From Verticiella alkaliphila (GTDB taxonomy: Bacteria > Pseudomonadota > Gammaproteobacteria > Burkholderiales > Burkholderiaceae_B): DNA of 50,599 bases. Location of the stretch: NCBI RefSeq assembly GCF_018904615.1, contig NZ_JADCNH010000029.1:1-50599 (forward strand). Direction: 5' to 3'. A model generated the notes under the pieces. That model did no database searches and was not told the DNA's origin. It saw only the letters and a list, made by a program, of their open reading frames with translations. The position numbers were made by a program, and so were the translations under genes. Shown piece by piece: positions 43,366 through 50,599 of the stretch; the stretch's first letter is position 1; each line of letters begins with the position of its first letter.

Positions 43366-44730
43366 TCAGAGCCGCGCGAGTAGCGCGTCGACGTTGTTCG
43401 CGAAGGTCTCGTTGTCGAAGCGACGTGCGTTGACCAGACCCGCGTCGCGCAAGCTCGCGCGATAGGCGTCGTCTTCCATGAGGCGCTTGGCGGTCACGGC
43501 GATCTCTTCGACGTTGAACGGATCCTGGATCAGGGCCGCGCTCTGGCCGACGACTTCCGGGATCGACGCCACGTTGGTGGTGAGCACCGGGCAGCCGAGT
43601 GTCTGGGCTTCGAGCACCGGGATGCCAAAGCCTTCGGACAGCGTCGGGAAGGCGAAGTAGCGGGCGTTGCGCAGCAGGCAGAGCTTTTCGACCTCGGTGA
43701 TGTAGCCGATGTAGCGTGTGGTCCTGCGCCGCTTGGCGGTGTCACTCTTCGCGTCGGCTGCCGGGGCGCCGGGCTTGGGCAGCGTGAGCACGTCCGACAG
43801 GTTCTGTTCGGCGGCGTACTCCTTGTCCACGTAGCCTGCGAGCACCAGCGGGAAATCCTCGCCGCGGGCGGCAATGCCGTGCGCGGCAATCAGCCGGTGG
43901 ATGTTCTTGCGCCCTTCGATGGCACCCACGTAGAAGCAGTAGTTGCCCTTGGTGAGATTGAACTTCTCGAGCACGGCCTCCTGCACCAGCGGCTGCTCGC
44001 TCAGGTGCAGCGCGTGCGCATCGGCCGGCAGCGGCTGGTAGACGGTATGGATCCGGGAGGCCGCATGCGGGAACACCTCCAGGAAGCGGTTGCGCGTGTA
44101 GTCGGACACGGCAAGCATCAGGTCGGCGTGCTCCGCGCAGGCCTTCAGGCGCCGGTAGAAGACGTCCGTGCGTTCCCAGTGGGTGGTCACCTGCAGCGGG
44201 ATCAGGTCATGCACCGTCTGCACGAGCTTGGCGCGCGGGTGGGCCGAGCGCACGGCCATCGGCGAGGTCGTGAAGATCGTGTCGTACCCCGCGTTGCCCG
44301 CGAAGCCCAGATCCAGCGGCTTCTCGAAGGAAAGGCGGTTCACCACGGAGGCCGTGTCGTACACATAGGGCACGTTGAGGAAGCGGTCCACGTCGCGAAG
44401 GAACCAGAGGTTCTCCTCGGTGACCATGGACTGCTGGTTGGCCACGGCGACGGGCTTGACGCGATTGAGCCAGCGGTGCGTGCCGTACTTCAGCAGCATG
44501 CGCCGATGCGAGACGCGGATGCGGGTCGGATCGTTCAACGCGTGATAGATGTTGCTCAGCAGCGGAACGGTGTCTTGCGACGCGCGCGCTTCGCTCAGGA
44601 TGCCGGTCTGGTGGCCGCGACGCTTGACCGCGCTGATGAGCGACTTGGTATAGAGGTAGATGCCGCGCTGCAGTTTCTGCTGGAACTCGAAACCGGCGAA
44701 GAGGACGTTGCGACGAGGTGCTGAAGCCAT
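43366..44730 (-). CDS. GT4-family glycosyltransferase
   Basis: A 454-residue cytoplasmic glycosyltransferase of the GT-B fold. The N-terminal acceptor domain begins VLFAGFEFQQKLQRGIYLYT, similar to mannosyl- or rhamnosyltransferases of O-antigen clusters. The C-terminal donor domain has FYVGAIEGRKNIHRLIAAH, the EGFGIPVLEAQTLGCPVL nucleotide-sugar motif and SIPEVVGQSAAL. A Lys/Arg-rich insert (about 320-345) interrupts the domain. Sugar specificity cannot be read from sequence. It lies on the opposite strand to its neighbours, converging with entA and divergent from the coiled-coil gene. Confidence 0.9.
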   Translation of the reverse strand: MASAPRRNVLFAGFEFQQKLQRGIYLYTKSLISAVKRRGHQTGILSEARASQDTVPLLSNIYHALNDPTRIRVSHRRMLLKYGTHRWLNRVKPVAVANQQSMVTEENLWFLRDVDRFLNVPYVYDTASVVNRLSFEKPLDLGFAGNAGYDTIFTTSPMAVRSAHPRAKLVQTVHDLIPLQVTTHWERTDVFYRRLKACAEHADLMLAVSDYTRNRFLEVFPHAASRIHTVYQPLPADAHALHLSEQPLVQEAVLEKFNLTKGNYCFYVGAIEGRKNIHRLIAAHGIAARGEDFPLVLAGYVDKEYAAEQNLSDVLTLPKPGAPAADAKSDTAKRRRTTRYIGYITEVEKLCLLRNARYFAFPTLSEGFGIPVLEAQTLGCPVLTTNVASIPEVVGQSAALIQDPFNVEEIAVTAKRLMEDDAYRASLRDAGLVNARRFDNETFANNVDALLARL

Positions 44731-44898
44731 GATTCCCGCGAAGAGGGCGGCCAGGAGGCCATCGGCGCCCAGGCTCGACGCCGGGCAAAGCCGGGAATTG
44801 TAAGAGAAACACCCCGGGTGGGCTGTGTCCTTTCGCTTCCGGCAGGCCGGGCTTGCTCCTCTACAATGGCCCCGTCATCTTTACGCAACGTGCCATCC

Positions 44899-45876
44899 AT
44901 GGGTGAATCGAACTGGCGACACCGTCTGGGCCGCGTGCCCGTGCTCGGGAATCTGGCAGCAGGCCTGCGCGGCGTGTACTCGCTGCGGGCCTGGCGAGCG
45001 TCGCTGCGGCAGGACATCGCGGATCTGCGCCGGGATCTCCAGACGGCGTCCGCGCGCCTGGATCACCTGGATCGCCTGCGCGAAGAACTGCAGGCGCGCC
45101 AGGAGCGCGCGTTCGAGGCGCAGGCTGATCGATTGTCCCAGGCACGCGCCGCCGAGCAGGCGGAGCGCGACGCCTGGCGGCGCGATATCGAGGCCTGGCT
45201 GGGCGAGCAGGCCGAGCGCGGCGAGCGGCGCCTGGCGGCAGGGACATGGCAGGCCGCGCAGGTGCAGAGCGCGCTCGATCAGGTCCGTGCCGTTGTCCGC
45301 GACAGCCGGCGCGCGTCCGAGCCGGCAGACATCCGTGGAGGGGATTGGCCGGCGGCAGTCTCCGGCGCGGTGGCCCTGGCCGCCCTGGCTGAGGACGTCG
45401 ACGCCGCGAGTTGGCGCGAATGGCAGACGCTGTTGCCTGACGATGCTCGGGTGCTGGTATTGCCCTCCGAGACGCCCACGGCGTGGGCGGCGGGATTGCA
45501 AGCCTTGCCCACCGGGTCGCTCAACGCGATTCTGGCGCCCGCTGGAGCGGGCGCGCTCGATGCGGCGGGCATGCGTGCGCTCGCACGCGCGGCCGCTGCG
45601 GTCCTCGCACCGGGCGGGCAATTGGCCCTTCGCCTGGACAATCCCGAGAACGCCGCGGTCGCAGCGGCTCTCTGCAGTGCCGGGCCGGGCGTCTTCGCCT
45701 GGACGCCCGATGCCCTGACCTCGGCGTTGCGCGAGGCCGGGCTGTCGCCCGTGGCACTCTGGCGCCTGGATCCGGCCCCTCCCGTCCTCGAGGGCGAAGG
45801 CGAGGCGGTCGCGGCGGTGAACCGCCTCTTGGCCGGGCCGCGACGCTTTCTTGCCGTGGCTGGCCGGGACGACTGA
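44899..45876 (+). CDS. Coiled-coil protein with degenerate methyltransferase-like domain
   Basis: I do not recognise a named family. From ATG 44899 the product has 325 residues. Residues about 30-135 are charged, helical and heptad-like (DIADLRRDLQTASARLDHLD, then EELQARQERAFEAQADRLSQ), predicting a long coiled coil. Residues about 150-320 have the layout of a class I methyltransferase (LPTGSLNAILAP, LAPGGQLALRLDNPE, ALREAGLSPVALW) but no clear glycine-rich SAM loop, so activity is doubtful. It precedes a large glycosyltransferase by 3 nt. Coiled coil plus methyltransferase recalls WbdD, the O-chain terminator and molecular ruler of Wzm/Wzt systems, though the domain order differs. A TACAAT at about 44860 may be its -10. 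Confidence 0.65.
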   Translation: MGESNWRHRLGRVPVLGNLAAGLRGVYSLRAWRASLRQDIADLRRDLQTASARLDHLDRLREELQARQERAFEAQADRLSQARAAEQAERDAWRRDIEAWLGEQAERGERRLAAGTWQAAQVQSALDQVRAVVRDSRRASEPADIRGGDWPAAVSGAVALAALAEDVDAASWREWQTLLPDDARVLVLPSETPTAWAAGLQALPTGSLNAILAPAGAGALDAAGMRALARAAAAVLAPGGQLALRLDNPENAAVAAALCSAGPGVFAWTPDALTSALREAGLSPVALWRLDPAPPVLEGEGEAVAAVNRLLAGPRRFLAVAGRDD

Positions 45877-45879
45877 GGC

Positions 45880-48800
45880 ATGCGTCTGGCGATCGATGTG
45901 CAGGCGTGTCAGCTGGGCGGTGAGCGCGGCCATCGCGCGCTGGCCACGGCGCGCGCGCTGCAGGCGGCGGCTGCGGAACACGAGCTGATCTGGGTCGCCC
46001 GTGACGGGCTGGACGTGGATGCCGCGTTGCTGGCGCGTTGGCTGGCGCACGACACTGACAAGGCCGCGTGGCGCACCTTTCGCGCCCCCCTGCCCAGTGC
46101 GGCTCACGCTCCGGCCAATGCCTGGCGACGTGCGGCTTCACGCGCGGCGTGGGCCATGTTCCTGGCGGGTCTGGACGCGGATGCCGTGATCGTGCTCGAT
46201 GCGGCCGTGGGCTACACCGATGACGCCATCTACGGCGCGCCAGACGCGCTCACGCCACCCCTGGTGGCGCTGGTGGGCGAGTCGCTGGTGCCGGCCGGGC
46301 GTGGGGATCGTGTCGCCTGGGCCTGCGAGATCCAGGCGGCCCTGGCCGACGCGGCGGCTGTCATCGGGCCGGCGGGCTGGCAACTGCCCTCGGGCCAGCT
46401 CGTGCAGCCCGCCCCTGCCGATGTCGAGACGCTGGCCGCGCTGGCGCTGGCGGCTGCCTGCCGTGCGGGCTCGGCCGACGCGGCGCCCGCGAGGCTGGAT
46501 GGCGCGAGCGCCAAGCCGCGCTTGGCCTACGTGTCGCCGGTGCCGCCCGCTGCCAGCGGTATTGCCGACTACAGTGCCGAGCTTCTCCCGGCGCTGGCCG
46601 AGCACTACGCCATCGAGCTGGTGTGCCCTGAAGCGCCGCCGCCCGCGGCGGCCATCGCCCAGGCCTACCCGGTGCGCACGCCAGCATGGTTCCATCAGCA
46701 TGCGGGCGAATTCGACCGCATCCTGTATCACCTGGGCAATTCGCCGTTCCACAGTCACATGCTCGGGCTGCTGCGCGAGCACCCCGGCGTGGTCGTGTTG
46801 CACGACTTCTACCTGGGGCACGTGTTCGGCCATGCCCAGCACACCGGACGCCTGCCGATGGCTTTGTGGCGAGCCTTGCTGCGCTCGCACGGGCCTGCCG
46901 CGCTGCAGTTGTATCGGGCGCAGGGCGAGGCGGCCGCACTGGCTGCGTATCCGTGCAACCTGGAGATCTTTGCCCAGGCCGACGGCGTCATCGTGCATTC
47001 GCGTCACGCCGAGTCGCTGGCGCGGCGCTGGGCGGGGCCGACACCGCCGTGTCCGGTGCACGTGGTGCCGCTCTCGCATGCGAGCCCGCAGGCGCAGGCG
47101 GATCGCCTGGCCGCGCGCGCGCGGCTGGGGCTGGATGCCGATGCCTTCGTCGCCTGTTCGTTCGGGTATGCCGGGCAAGCCAAGATGTCGCGCGAACTGG
47201 TCGAGGCGTGGATTGCCACGGGCCTGACGGGTGCCCATCTGGCCCTGGTCGGCGGCCACCAGTTCGAAGGCGAGTACAGCCGCGCGCTCGAGGCGCGGAT
47301 TCGCGAGGTGCCGTCGGGTACCGACATCCGCATGACCGGCTATGCGCCCATGTCGGTATACCGCGACTACCTGGCGGCAGCCGATGTGGCGATCCAGCTG
47401 CGTACGCAATCCCGCGGCGAGACCTCACGCGCCATCCTGGATGCCATGGCGCACGGCGTGGCCGTGCTGGCCAATGCGCACGGCGCTGCCGCCGAGCTGC
47501 CGGCCGAGACAGCCATGCTGCTGCCAGACATGCCCAGCGTGGCCGAGATCACCCACGCGCTTCGAACCCTGGCTGCCGAGCCTGCGCGGCGTCAGGCCAT
47601 GGCAGAGGCGGCGGGACGTCACGTGCGCACCCAGCATGACCCTGCCGAAGTGGCGCGCGCCTACCGCGACGCCATCGAGTCCGCCGCCGAAAGCGGGCCA
47701 CGCACGCCCGCGGGCCTGGCTCGGCGAGCGGTCAAGAGCCTGGCGGGGTGGCGTGAGCCGCTGGTCTTGCCCGACCGTGCGCAGACCGAACGATTGGCGC
47801 GCGATCTCCTCGTCAATCACCCGCAGCCCCAGTCGCGCGGCGTGCCGCCCGACACGGCCGCGCTGCTGCGCCGTCCGCGTACGGCGGTCGGGCCGGCAGG
47901 GCTGCGCGTGCTGTCGTTGCGGCCCGCCAGGCCGATCGACGCGCGCTCACCGCGCATCTGGCGAGCGCAGGCGACAGCCCGTGCCATGGCCGATGCCGGG
48001 GTCACGTGGGATGTCGTCGAATGGGCGGTGGGGCCCATGCCCGAGGGCGGCGATCGTGCGGACACGCTGCGCGTGCCTGACGTGGCGTGCGCCAGCGACG
48101 TGCCGCGCCGGCTGGCGCAGGGTCTTGCGGCCCTTCTGGGTGCGTCGCAGGCCACGGGCTTGGCCGCGTTGGTGGCACGCTTGCGCGCCACGGGGTACGA
48201 CGCCATCCATCTGGAGACGCCATTTGCCTGGCCGCTGCTGCAGGCAGCCTGGCCGTTGGCGCTGCGCGACGGGCCGATGCCTGCGCTGATCTACGAGGCC
48301 GAGCGTGACGAGCAGGGGGAAGCCGCGCGGCATCTGCCCGTCGAGCAGGCCGATGCCGTGAGACAGACCGAGCGTGCCGTGCTGGCGCAGGCCGGGCTGT
48401 GCCTGGCGACGAGCGAAGCCTTGCGGACTGCGCTGGTGCGCCAGGGCGCCGCGCCCTGGCGTGTCGTCGTCGTGCCCGATGGCGCTGCGCCGCCGCAGGA
48501 GGACCCCGCGCGCAGCCATGCCGTGTATGTGGACCATCTGCCGCAGCGGCCTTTCGCCCTCTGGGTCAGCGAGGACGACGCAGGTGCGCGTCAGGGTTTC
48601 CTGGATCTGATGGGGCGCTCGTTCGCCTTTCTGCCACCCGACGCGATGTTGGTGGTCATCGGCCGCCTGTGCGATTTCATCGAGCAATCGCCGGACTTCA
48701 ATGCCTGGGGCGGCATCAACCGCTCACGCGTGCGGCTGCTGGCCGACGCCGACGAACTCATGCTCTCTGGCGCGCGGCGGCATGCGCACGTGGTGCTGCT

Positions 48801-49116
48801 CGCCCGGGCGGCCGTGCCGGGCGACATCGGCGCACCGGATGCGCAGGCAGCGGAGGCCTTGCGCGATGCCCGCCCGGTGCTGGCACGACCGGCCGCACTG
48901 CGCGGGCTCGCACCCACGTGCGAGTGGCCGGCGCTGACCGTCGAACCTGACATGGACCGGTTCCGCGCCCGGCTGGTGGCGGCGTTGCGCGCACCCGCAC
49001 CCGCCGTGGTCCCGGCCCCGCCGGTGCCGTGGGACGCCGTGGTGCACCCGGCGCCGCGCCGTCTGGCGGCGCTGGTGCATGGCGTGCGCACGCTATCGAA
49101 CGCGGAGAGCCGATGA
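45880..49116 (+). CDS. Large multidomain glycosyltransferase (GT4 core, apparently three GT-B-like units)
   Basis: A 1078-residue protein. Residues 1 to about 195 resemble the N-terminal half of a GT-B enzyme (MRLAIDVQACQLGG). At about 208 a full GT4 unit starts (LAYVSPVPPAASGIADYSAE), with VVLHDFYLGHVFGHAQH, SFGYAGQAKMSRELVEAWI, MTGYAPMSVYRDYLAAADVA and SRGETSRAILDAMAHGVAVL. From about 660 a third unit begins (LRVLSLRPARPIDARSPRIW), with weaker matches to donor motifs and DGLAxx-like elements lacking. This size fits polymerising or multi-step transferases of ABC-dependent O-antigen loci. It is translationally linked to both neighbours (3-nt gap before, 4-nt overlap after). Confidence 0.88.
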   Translation: MRLAIDVQACQLGGERGHRALATARALQAAAAEHELIWVARDGLDVDAALLARWLAHDTDKAAWRTFRAPLPSAAHAPANAWRRAASRAAWAMFLAGLDADAVIVLDAAVGYTDDAIYGAPDALTPPLVALVGESLVPAGRGDRVAWACEIQAALADAAAVIGPAGWQLPSGQLVQPAPADVETLAALALAAACRAGSADAAPARLDGASAKPRLAYVSPVPPAASGIADYSAELLPALAEHYAIELVCPEAPPPAAAIAQAYPVRTPAWFHQHAGEFDRILYHLGNSPFHSHMLGLLREHPGVVVLHDFYLGHVFGHAQHTGRLPMALWRALLRSHGPAALQLYRAQGEAAALAAYPCNLEIFAQADGVIVHSRHAESLARRWAGPTPPCPVHVVPLSHASPQAQADRLAARARLGLDADAFVACSFGYAGQAKMSRELVEAWIATGLTGAHLALVGGHQFEGEYSRALEARIREVPSGTDIRMTGYAPMSVYRDYLAAADVAIQLRTQSRGETSRAILDAMAHGVAVLANAHGAAAELPAETAMLLPDMPSVAEITHALRTLAAEPARRQAMAEAAGRHVRTQHDPAEVARAYRDAIESAAESGPRTPAGLARRAVKSLAGWREPLVLPDRAQTERLARDLLVNHPQPQSRGVPPDTAALLRRPRTAVGPAGLRVLSLRPARPIDARSPRIWRAQATARAMADAGVTWDVVEWAVGPMPEGGDRADTLRVPDVACASDVPRRLAQGLAALLGASQATGLAALVARLRATGYDAIHLETPFAWPLLQAAWPLALRDGPMPALIYEAERDEQGEAARHLPVEQADAVRQTERAVLAQAGLCLATSEALRTALVRQGAAPWRVVVVPDGAAPPQEDPARSHAVYVDHLPQRPFALWVSEDDAGARQGFLDLMGRSFAFLPPDAMLVVIGRLCDFIEQSPDFNAWGGINRSRVRLLADADELMLSGARRHAHVVLLARAAVPGDIGAPDAQAAEALRDARPVLARPAALRGLAPTCEWPALTVEPDMDRFRARLVAALRAPAPAVVPAPPVPWDAVVHPAPRRLAALVHGVRTLSNAESR

Positions 49117-50393
49117 GCTGGGATGACCAATCGCCGCCGCACGACGTGCCGCCGGCCCCTGAAGATCCGGTGGTGACCGAAACCGGTCCGGCCCCTCGCG
49201 GGGCGGACGACCGCCTCTGGATCGACGTCACGGCGTCGTTTCACTGGCGCCGCGCGCCGTCGGGGATCACCCGGGTGGAGCAAGAATGCGTTCGGTGGGC
49301 GCTCGATGCGGTGCCCGATCAGGTGCGTTTCTGTCTGTACGATCTGGATCGCCAGGCGTGGTTTTCCATGCCGCACGACGAGGCCCGCGCCGTCCTCGCG
49401 CGAGCCTACGGGCCCGACGGTAGTGCCGTGGCCGAGACCGTGTCGGATTGGGCGCCTGCCGAGCCCGCGATCACGTTCGCGCCGGGTGAGCGGTATCTGT
49501 GTCTGAGCGCGGACCAGACCCCCGAGCGCATCGCCGCGCTGTTCGATGCCCACCGCCAGCAGGGGCTGCGCGTCTTCGGGATCGTCTACGACCTCATTCA
49601 GATCCTGTTCCCGCACTTCTACTGGCGGCACGCGGACCAGGGCTGCGCGCGCTATCTCACCGACATGGCGTGGATGGCCGAGCACCTCGTGTGCATCTCC
49701 GCCCGCACGCGTGACGACCTGCTGGGCTTCTACGATACGGTCGGCGTGAGCGCGCCGCCGCTGTCCCTGGTTCGGCTGGGCGATGAGCTGCCCCCGGCAG
49801 CCCAGTGGCCGTGCTCGCCTGAGGTGCAGGCGCTGGTGGATGCCGGTACACCCTTCATCCTGGTCGTCGGTACGCTGGAGATCCGCAAGAACCACGAGGT
49901 CTTGTACCGGGCCTTGCTCCACCTGCTCGCCCAAGGCGTGGAGGATCTGCCTCTCCTGGTGTTCACTGGCATGCGCGGCTGGCGAATCGACGATCTGCTG
50001 GCGTCGATCGAGCTCGACCCTCGCGTGCAGGGGCGCATACGCCTCATCTCGCATGCCTCGGACGCCGATGTCGCTGCCTTGTACCGGCATTGCCGCTTCA
50101 CGGCCTTTCCATCGCAATACGAGGGGTGGGGGCTGCCCGTGGCCGAGAGCTTGGCGTATGGCCGTGTCTGTCTGGCCGCCAACGCAGGCTCGGTGCCAGA
50201 GATCGCGCCTGGGTTGACGGACCTCATCGCGCCGCACGATGTGCAGGCGTGGGCGCAGCGCATGCTCGCCTATAGTCGCGACACGGCCCTGCGCGAAGCG
50301 CGCGAGCGCGAGATCGTTGCCGGGTATCGCGTCACACCGTGGCGTGAGACGGCGGCCGTGATCGTGCGCCGTGCCCTGACAGGGGGCGGGTAA
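49113..50393 (+). CDS. GT4-family glycosyltransferase
   Basis: A 426-residue GT-B glycosyltransferase. After a Pro/Asp-rich N-terminal stretch of about 35 residues the acceptor domain begins LWIDVTASFHWRRAPSGITR, a sequence seen in transferases of the WbdA/WbaZ type. The donor domain contains ILVVGTLEIRKNHEVLYRAL, PLLVFTGMRGW and the nucleotide-sugar motif AFPSQYEGWGLPVAESLAYG. ATG 49113 overlaps the preceding stop (ATGA). It probably acts in sequence with the 1078-residue enzyme on the same glycan; the sugar is unknown. Confidence 0.9.
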   Translation: MSWDDQSPPHDVPPAPEDPVVTETGPAPRGADDRLWIDVTASFHWRRAPSGITRVEQECVRWALDAVPDQVRFCLYDLDRQAWFSMPHDEARAVLARAYGPDGSAVAETVSDWAPAEPAITFAPGERYLCLSADQTPERIAALFDAHRQQGLRVFGIVYDLIQILFPHFYWRHADQGCARYLTDMAWMAEHLVCISARTRDDLLGFYDTVGVSAPPLSLVRLGDELPPAAQWPCSPEVQALVDAGTPFILVVGTLEIRKNHEVLYRALLHLLAQGVEDLPLLVFTGMRGWRIDDLLASIELDPRVQGRIRLISHASDADVAALYRHCRFTAFPSQYEGWGLPVAESLAYGRVCLAANAGSVPEIAPGLTDLIAPHDVQAWAQRMLAYSRDTALREAREREIVAGYRVTPWRETAAVIVRRALTGGG

Positions 50394-50446
50394 AATCGCG
50401 GACCACAGGCCTCCAGGCCGAGCCGAGGGCTTATTGCATCGCCGCC

Positions 50447-50599
50447 ATGTTCCATCCGAACAATCCTGACCTCGATCTGACCGCGCTCACGCAGCGCGTG
50501 CGACACCATGCGGCCACCCGGCGCCGGCCGGACATCACGCCGATGGCCGTGCCGCCCGCGCCGGTGGCGTCGAGCACCGCCCCCGAGCCAACCGGCTGG
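50447..50599 (+). CDS. Start of an unidentified gene, cut by the window edge
   Basis: An open frame begins at ATG 50447 (MFHPNNPDLDLTALTQRVRH) and runs to the end of the window, 51 codons. The visible part is hydrophilic at first, then Pro/Ala-rich, with no signal peptide. It is 53 nt after the preceding glycosyltransferase and in the same orientation, so it probably belongs to the polysaccharide locus. A TAAAAT at 50392-50397 could be a -10 element. Product unknown. Confidence 0.5.
   Translation, partial: MFHPNNPDLDLTALTQRVRHHAATRRRPDITPMAVPPAPVASSTAPEPTGW

Overview
The window is a GC-rich beta-proteobacterial chromosome segment, most likely from the Alcaligenaceae (Bordetella/Achromobacter/Pigmentiphaga group). 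The evidence is the tRNA-Tyr/Gly/Thr-tuf array beside a complete dcw (division and cell wall) cluster, the RsmH and MraZ sequences, and above all a MurE-MurF fusion protein of the kind reported for Bordetella pertussis. Assignment to a genus is inference only.

Region 1 (1-590, minus strand): 5' end of tuf preceded by tRNA-Thr(GGT), tRNA-Gly(TCC) and tRNA-Tyr(GTA), driven by a near-consensus sigma-70 promoter. Region 2 (591-964): divergent regulatory region with a 10-bp-phased array of MraZ boxes. Region 3 (965-18173, plus): mraZ-rsmH-ftsL-ftsI-murEF-mraY-murD-ftsW-murG-murC-ddl-ftsQ-ftsA-ftsZ, mostly with overlapping stop/start codons, closed by a strong terminator. It makes the lipid II precursor, the septal transpeptidase and SEDS synthase, and the FtsA/FtsZ ring.

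Region 4 (18384-27665): housekeeping genes on both strands. These are an AraC-HTH/O6-alkylguanine methyltransferase, a GH18-like lipoprotein, lysA with the small lipoprotein gene lptM, cyaY (frataxin), the bifunctional PBP1A gene, aroK, aroB and dgt. The PBP1A reading frame is separated from its only good start codon by a run of nine C residues, and dgt is interrupted by an apparent one-base deletion. The pilMNOPQ genes often found between ponA and aroK are absent.

Region 5 (27746-34643): a SapC-family gene, a small membrane-anchored protein of unknown function, a Crp/Fnr-type regulator (minus), and a complete type I secretion system (ABC transporter, membrane fusion protein, TolC-like channel). 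Two Crp-type palindromes 32 bp apart lie between the regulator and the transporter. The set recalls the sapCDEF S-layer export locus of Campylobacter fetus. Region 6 (34657-38262, minus): a 1201-residue fused indolepyruvate:ferredoxin oxidoreductase.

Region 7 (38479-end): a surface polysaccharide locus with Wzm/Wzt ABC exporter, an FkbM methyltransferase, three glycosyltransferase genes (one of 1078 residues with apparently three GT-like units) and a coiled-coil plus methyltransferase-like protein. Set inside it is a two-gene 2,3-dihydroxybenzoate unit (isochorismatase and DHB dehydrogenase) behind a good Fur box, with no isochorismate synthase or NRPS gene in view. The most interesting items are the poly-C tract in the PBP1A gene, the SapC/type I secretion locus with its tandem Crp sites, and the iron-regulated DHB pair inside the polysaccharide locus.
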